DNA of 64,000 bases, from assembly GCA_964577055.1 (NCBI GenBank), contig CAZNWC010000007.1, positions 102,119 to 166,118 of the forward strand, in the 5' to 3' direction. This DNA comes from PNNG01 sp964577055. GTDB taxonomy: Bacteria; Bacteroidota; Bacteroidia; UBA7662. The translations under genes were made by a program, and so were the position numbers. Shown piece by piece: positions 60,147 through 64,000 of the stretch (position 1 is the stretch's first letter; each line of letters starts with the position of its first letter). Below the pieces are notes generated by a model. That model was not told where the DNA came from and ran no database searches. It saw only the letters and a list, made by a program, of their open reading frames with translations.

Positions 60147-61425
60147 AGTTCAAGGTTCAAGGTTCAAAGTTCTAGGTCACAGGCGCCAATCATTGGGCAG
60201 GTGGCATTTGGGATTTGAAGCGCCATTTCGTGTTTTGATGCTCCTGTTGATGGGGTTTGGGATAACCGCTTTGCCAGCGGAGGCGCGAGACAGCAGTGGG
60301 CAGGAACCAAAATACCGGCCTGAGCTGCATGGCTACTTGAAGAATTTTCCGATGGTGGTGGTGGCGCCGGGTTTCGATAAGGTGCAGCAGGCCGACAATA
60401 TCTTGCACAACCGCTTGAATTTTCGCTGGCGGTTGAATCCTCACTGGGAAATCCAAGCAGCCCAACGTACCCGCTTGTTTTGGGGCCAATCGGCCGAAAA
60501 TCCGTTTTTCAGAGATTTTTTGGACGTGGATTTGAATGGTCCGGCCGACCTCAGCCGCGTGCTTTTCAGCGAACAGAAACTGTTGTTGCACACCATTACC
60601 GACAGGGCGTTTGTAGACTATACCCGTGGCAAATGGCAGGTGCGGGCGGGCAGGCAACGCATCAATTGGGGCATCAATACGGTAAGCAATCCCAATGACC
60701 TGTTCAACAACTACAGTTTTTTCGACTTCGATTACGAAGAGCGGCCGGGGGTAGATGCCCTGCGGGTGAATTGGTTTCGTACTTCGCTTTCGCGTTTGGA
60801 GCTGGCCATTGCGCCGGGCCGCGATGTGCTGGTACCCGGCAGCAAAATGAGCATGCGCGAATCGGTTGTTGCGGTGTTGTGGGGTTTCAACCGCAAGGGT
60901 TACGATTGGCAGCTGGTGAGCGGCTATTTCCGCAACCGCCTGGCAGTAGGTGGCGGCTGGGCCGGCAGCATTGGGGCAGCTGGTTTTAAGGGCGAATTGA
61001 GCTGGTTTTACGACCTCGAAAAAACCCCCGGTCTCGAACGCGGCAATGTGGTGGTAGCCTTATCGGCCGATTACCGCTTTGGCAACGGATTGTTTTGGAT
61101 CAACGAAGTGGTGTACAACCAGCAGCGGGGAGGAGGGGTGGCACCCATCCTGCTCATCAGGCCGCTGCGTGCCGACAACCTCAGCTTCAGCGATTGGAGC
61201 GTGTTGAGTACCGTTTCGTATCCTATTGGACTGCGACATAGCCTCAACCTGGCAGGCTTTTATTACCCCACCGAAGAGGCGGTGTTTTTCAGTCCATCGT
61301 ACAGCTTCTCCGCCGCCCAAAACCTCGACCTCACGGTGCTGGGCCAATACTTCCTCGCCGGCGATAACAGCCTGTTTGCAAATGCCGGCAGTACGCTGGC
61401 GTTGTTGATGAAGTGGTCATTTTGA
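60133..61425 (+). CDS. Outer-membrane beta-barrel protein
   Basis: About 430 residues, probably a porin-like barrel (DUF1302-like family resemblance only). The end LALLMKWSF, with a terminal Phe, is a typical outer-membrane beta signal, and alternating strands fill residues about 75-425. The start is uncertain: ATG at 60133 gives a basic extension that translates the heptamer repeats (60147-60173) before the hydrophobic signal (about VLMLLLMGFGITALPAEA). TTG at 60193 or ATG at 60238 are alternatives. It is the last gene of the transport cluster and could be its outer-membrane component. Confidence 0.72.
   Translation: MNGDKVQGSRFKVLGHRRQSLGRWHLGFEAPFRVLMLLLMGFGITALPAEARDSSGQEPKYRPELHGYLKNFPMVVVAPGFDKVQQADNILHNRLNFRWRLNPHWEIQAAQRTRLFWGQSAENPFFRDFLDVDLNGPADLSRVLFSEQKLLLHTITDRAFVDYTRGKWQVRAGRQRINWGINTVSNPNDLFNNYSFFDFDYEERPGVDALRVNWFRTSLSRLELAIAPGRDVLVPGSKMSMRESVVAVLWGFNRKGYDWQLVSGYFRNRLAVGGGWAGSIGAAGFKGELSWFYDLEKTPGLERGNVVVALSADYRFGNGLFWINEVVYNQQRGGGVAPILLIRPLRADNLSFSDWSVLSTVSYPIGLRHSLNLAGFYYPTEEAVFFSPSYSFSAAQNLDLTVLGQYFLAGDNSLFANAGSTLALLMKWSF
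60148..60173. repeat. Heptamer repeat copy downstream of the ATPase gene
   Basis: Three or more GTTCAAG/GTTCAAA heptamers directly after the ATPase stop, the same family as 59248-59270. With the upstream array they flank the ATPase gene on both sides. Confidence 0.7.
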
Positions 61426-61428
61426 AAA

Positions 61429-61461
61429 AAGCCTGGTCATAAAATGGCCAGGCTTGTTGAT
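61429..61461 (+). terminator. Terminator-like hairpin after the barrel gene
   Basis: Stem AAGCCTGG/CCAGGCTT (61429-61436 with 61448-61455) directly after the stop of the barrel gene, followed by TGTTGATTTT. The T tract is imperfect. Confidence 0.65.
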
Positions 61462-61505
61462 TTTGAGCTCGGACTACCAGGAGTTTCTATGCTTTAAAAA
61501 GGAAT

Positions 61506-61706
61506 TCAAACCTTTTTTTTCTTTTTCAATTCCTCCCGCACATACATGCCATACATCACCAGCAGCACTGTGAAGCACAAGGCCGACACACTACTCACCA
61601 ACAGTCGCCATTCAGGACCGGTTTGGATGCTGAAATAAAGCGTGCGGTACGACCAGCCGCAGAGCAGCAGCAGGAGGACAATGATGATGCGTTGATTGGT
61701 TGTCAT
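61506..61706 (-). CDS. Small membrane protein
   Basis: A 66-residue protein with two hydrophobic segments (about 6-20 and 34-56) and a basic tail (EELKKKKKV). No family was recognised. The ATG at 61706 is four bases after a -7 box, so the mRNA may be leaderless; longer frames upstream would run into the neighbouring gene. Confidence 0.6.
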   Translation of the reverse strand: MTTNQRIIIVLLLLLCGWSYRTLYFSIQTGPEWRLLVSSVSALCFTVLLVMYGMYVREELKKKKKV

Positions 61707-61710
61707 GCCG

Positions 61711-61718
61711 CAAAGATA
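61711..61718 (-). promoter_or_regulatory. -7 box placing a leaderless start at the small membrane protein gene
   Basis: On the - strand TATCTTTG, matching TAnnTTTG, ends four bases before the ATG at 61706. The arrangement is the same as at 50886-50898. Confidence 0.45.
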
Positions 61719-61743
61719 GGCAGCACCCCGCAGCAATAGGTGA

Positions 61744-62685
61744 TTATTCGGCCTTTTTGGGCTTGGTAGGAAGGGCTTTGATTTTCCAACTGACGCCGCC
61801 CGCCAAAAACCAATAATGCTCGCGGCTGGCATCGGGAAATATCAATAAATTGTTTCTCGGTACACTTTCGATGAGCATATCGGTTCGCACAAAGCCACCG
61901 AAAAGGTCGAACTGAAAGTTGGGGGTGATTTTCCAAGCCAATCCTGCATCGAAGGTATTGACGGTGCCGCCACCGTCGCTGGTGAGATAGTCGAGGCGGG
62001 TTTCGAAAAATGTACCCAGGTTTTTACCCAAATCGAAGCCAAAATTTACGAGGTAATAGATGTTGGGGGTGTTTGCCACGCCGCCAATGGGTTGGTTGAT
62101 GCCAATGTTTCCAAGGGCCGAGACTTTGTTGCTCAGCGCTTTGGCTCCCAAAATGCCCAATTGCACATTGCCTGGGAGGTCGTTTTGCCTGCTGTAATCG
62201 GCACTGGCTTGGTGGGTGTAGTTGCCAATCAATCCCAAAGAAAAGGGCTTGTTTTGCGTTTCATCGAGCAGGGTATGGCGCAAGCCGAGTTGGAAGTTGT
62301 TCCAGCGCCCACTGTAATCGGCAGGAAAATAGTCTCCCGCCGCCCAGTCGATGAGGTTGGCACCTGGCAGTGGTTCCAAGGTCGTACGCGAAAAACCCAT
62401 GCGCGTAACACCAAGCTGTACTTCGGTTTTGTTGTTCAGTCCGAAACGCAGCATGAGGTTGGTTTGCGAGGGATTTCCTTCGGCATAGGTATTGGTGGCC
62501 AGGCTGGTACCACTGAGCCAACCCCCGCGTAGACCCACTTGCATTTGCAAATAGTGTTTGCCTACGGTGATGGGGGTTTGCCCAAAACCGGGTCGGTCGG
62601 AGTCGATGCGCAGGCCGCGCTGGGCTTGAGCCAAAAACGGGAGTAGCAGACACAAACATGCCAATTTCAAAAGCTTTGTGTGCAT
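61744..62685 (-). CDS. Outer-membrane transporter-like protein (phenol MetA-pathway type)
   Basis: A 313-residue protein with a signal peptide (about 1-22, LAQAQ) and a barrel-like body. IDSDRPGFGQTPITVGKHYLQMQ (about 27-49, in part) is the start seen in the MetA-pathway/transporter family of Bacteroidota and other outer membranes. The C-terminus (WKIKALPTKPKKAE) is basic and not a typical beta signal. A TTG two codons upstream (62691) is rejected because it lies inside the -7 box at 62689-62696. Substrate unknown. Confidence 0.8.
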   Translation of the reverse strand: MHTKLLKLACLCLLLPFLAQAQRGLRIDSDRPGFGQTPITVGKHYLQMQVGLRGGWLSGTSLATNTYAEGNPSQTNLMLRFGLNNKTEVQLGVTRMGFSRTTLEPLPGANLIDWAAGDYFPADYSGRWNNFQLGLRHTLLDETQNKPFSLGLIGNYTHQASADYSRQNDLPGNVQLGILGAKALSNKVSALGNIGINQPIGGVANTPNIYYLVNFGFDLGKNLGTFFETRLDYLTSDGGGTVNTFDAGLAWKITPNFQFDLFGGFVRTDMLIESVPRNNLLIFPDASREHYWFLAGGVSWKIKALPTKPKKAE

Positions 62686-62688
62686 GTT

Positions 62689-62696
62689 CAAATGTA
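62689..62696 (-). promoter_or_regulatory. -7 box placing a leaderless start at the outer-membrane protein gene
   Basis: On the - strand TACATTTG, matching TAnnTTTG, ends three bases before the ATG at 62685. This is the third box in the window whose start codon coincides with the expected transcription start. Confidence 0.45.
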
Positions 62697-62728
62697 CTGA
62701 ATTTAAAAGCTTTTGTCAGGCCCTTTCT

Positions 62729-64000
62729 TCATTCCCGAATGATCAATTTCTGTACTCCCCGCCCTTGCTTGGTCTCCAATGCAAAGAAGTACATGCCAAC
62801 CTCCAATCCAGCTACGGAAATGGGCTCGCCGGCATCGGTTAATCGACCCTGACGCACCGTTCGACCCTGCACATCGCGCAAGGTCCATGCAGCGGGCTGG
62901 TCGAAGGGCATGTCGGTTTGAATTTTGAATTGCCCTTGGTTGACGGGATTGGGGTAAACCGTAAACTGCACCGCGCCCTTTTCGGGCACACTGCTGATGA
63001 TAAAGCCGGTGGTGAGCAGCACCCATTTGGGCTGGCTGGCACTGGCATTGGGGAAGTAAAGGGTAGAATCGCGCCAGAACGACCAGCCCTGCATGTCAAC
63101 CACTACGGAGCCGGTACTCTTGAATGCCATGCTGAGGTTGGCAAATCGGAGGTTGGTTAAAAAGGGTGGCTGCGTACCCTGACTAAAAGCGTATTGGCCT
63201 ATGGTATACAGGCCAGATGTGGAGCGTAAATCGTATAAATTGGGATTAAATCCGGGTGTTTTGAAAAACGCCATGTTTTCTGATTGCCAAGCGCCAGTTT
63301 CCTCCTCAACTTCCTGGTAAAAAAAATCGTGTACCACCGAATCGATCATCGTTTCACTGGAAATATCCCAGCGTACCTGATTTCGGCCCAAACCAATGTT
63401 GCGTACTGAAGGTGTTGACCAAACAAAAAACGAATTAGGTCCAGGCATCCTGTGCATAATCGCCGGTTCGAAATCAAATGCAAAACCAGGCTCGGTACGC
63501 AGGAAAACCACCGAGTCGTTGGCAGGGAACAGCCGTGCTATAAAGTTTCTATAGCCAGTCAATGTGCCTTGCAAGGGGGCGGGCACCTGAAAAATACTGC
63601 CCGAATCGGCCATGGTGCCGGTAATAAGCAAACTGCTGGTATCGTTCGGAAAGGGCCGCGCATCGCTGATGGTACGTACCCCGGGAATCTTTTTCTCCCA
63701 CAATAGTTGCCCGGTGTACTGATTGAAAGCTGCCAGCCAACCCATGCTGTCGCTCGCCAACCCACAAGCAAGCAACTCGTCGGGTTTGCCTTGCCTCAGT
63801 TTTTGAAAGTAATGATCACCAGGCATAGAGGCATGCCATACCCAAGTGTAACTGTTGGCATTCGGGTCGTATTGGGCAATGAATGGATTCAAGTTATCGG
63901 CCGCTGCACCCACCAGCGTGTCTCCGCCCAAATAGGAAGTGTCTTTGTAAGCGCCTGTTAGCCAGATCACTTGCTCACCTACCATGTCGAATACCCTGAA
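62729..64000 (-). CDS. T9SS type A sorting domain protein, C-terminal part
   Basis: Incomplete gene: the frame is open to the window end and the N-terminus lies beyond position 64000. The visible 423 codons encode a body with WD-like or delta-60-repeat-like strands (TDTSYLGGDTLVG-type and SYTWVWHASMPGDHY) and a C-terminal type IX sorting domain from VYPNPVNQGQ to VQKLIIRE. An ATG at 63985 exists but would leave no signal peptide. Probably a secreted protein. Confidence 0.85.
   Translation of the reverse strand, partial: FRVFDMVGEQVIWLTGAYKDTSYLGGDTLVGAAADNLNPFIAQYDPNANSYTWVWHASMPGDHYFQKLRQGKPDELLACGLASDSMGWLAAFNQYTGQLLWEKKIPGVRTISDARPFPNDTSSLLITGTMADSGSIFQVPAPLQGTLTGYRNFIARLFPANDSVVFLRTEPGFAFDFEPAIMHRMPGPNSFFVWSTPSVRNIGLGRNQVRWDISSETMIDSVVHDFFYQEVEEETGAWQSENMAFFKTPGFNPNLYDLRSTSGLYTIGQYAFSQGTQPPFLTNLRFANLSMAFKSTGSVVVDMQGWSFWRDSTLYFPNASASQPKWVLLTTGFIISSVPEKGAVQFTVYPNPVNQGQFKIQTDMPFDQPAAWTLRDVQGRTVRQGRLTDAGEPISVAGLEVGMYFFALETKQGRGVQKLIIRE

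Overview
The window reads as chromosomal DNA of a member of the Bacteroidota, probably a Chitinophagia/Saprospiria-like or Flavobacteriia-like lineage. The signs are: three proteins with type IX secretion (T9SS) C-terminal sorting domains (YPNP motif plus Gly-rich strands); repeated upstream boxes of the Bacteroidota form TAnnTTTG instead of E. coli -10/-35 elements; an alternative complex III plus caa3-type oxidase cluster with two subunit III genes; a zinc-free L36; and a GbsR-type regulator. Two runs of exactly 100 N (11754-11853 and 52051-52150) show that it comes from a scaffolded draft assembly.

Region 1 (1-9206, + strand) is the distal S10/spc/alpha ribosomal cluster: rpmC, rpsQ, rplN, rplX, rplE, rpsN, rpsH, rplF, rplR, rpsE, rpmD, rplO, secY, infA, rpmJ, rpsM, rpsK, rpsD, rpoA, rplQ, closed by a strong terminator. 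rpmD and rpmJ are short but intact. Region 2 (9320-17651) is the alternative complex III operon actABCDEF, a quinol:cytochrome c oxidoreductase. actB is split only by an assembly gap, and its two halves rejoin exactly in frame. Region 3 (17666-23706) holds a small lipoprotein, a SAM hydroxide-adenosyltransferase family enzyme with a mono-oxygenase-like protein, phoH-purC, and a large secreted zinc metalloprotease.

Region 4 (23802-32575) is the terminal oxidase operon: coxB with a fused cytochrome c domain, coxA, ctaA, ctaB, two subunit III genes, subunit IV, a cysteine-less SCO-like protein, a DUF420 protein, a small CxxC membrane protein and a DUF983 protein. Regions 2 and 4 together form one electron path from quinol to oxygen. 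The soluble cytochrome c domain at the start of ActA and of CoxB is nearly the same sequence. Region 5 (32630-35383) is carA, eno and a DivIC/FtsB-like gene.

Region 6 (35385-44436) runs mostly on the - strand: an ECF sigma factor, a membrane protein joining an anti-sigma-like N-terminus to a beta-barrel-like C-terminus, a lipoprotein, two paralogous T9SS cargo proteins, and a von Willebrand factor A-type protein. Region 7 (44460-54698) contains fabG, a decayed Reg_prop sensor fragment, a GH3-family enzyme, a LysE-type transporter, a LytTR regulator divergent from a TPR histidine kinase, a candidate small RNA, a DtxR-type regulator with a thioesterase, a 24-bp tandem repeat array, and small enzymes.

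Region 8 (54962-61461) is centred on a compact envelope-transport cluster (GbsR regulator, LolA-like protein, two FtsX-type permeases, LolD-like ATPase, outer-membrane barrel) whose ATPase gene is flanked by heptamer repeats. The window ends (61506-64000) with a small membrane protein, an outer-membrane protein and the C-terminal part of another T9SS cargo protein. No tRNA, rRNA, CRISPR array or intact insertion sequence was recognised.
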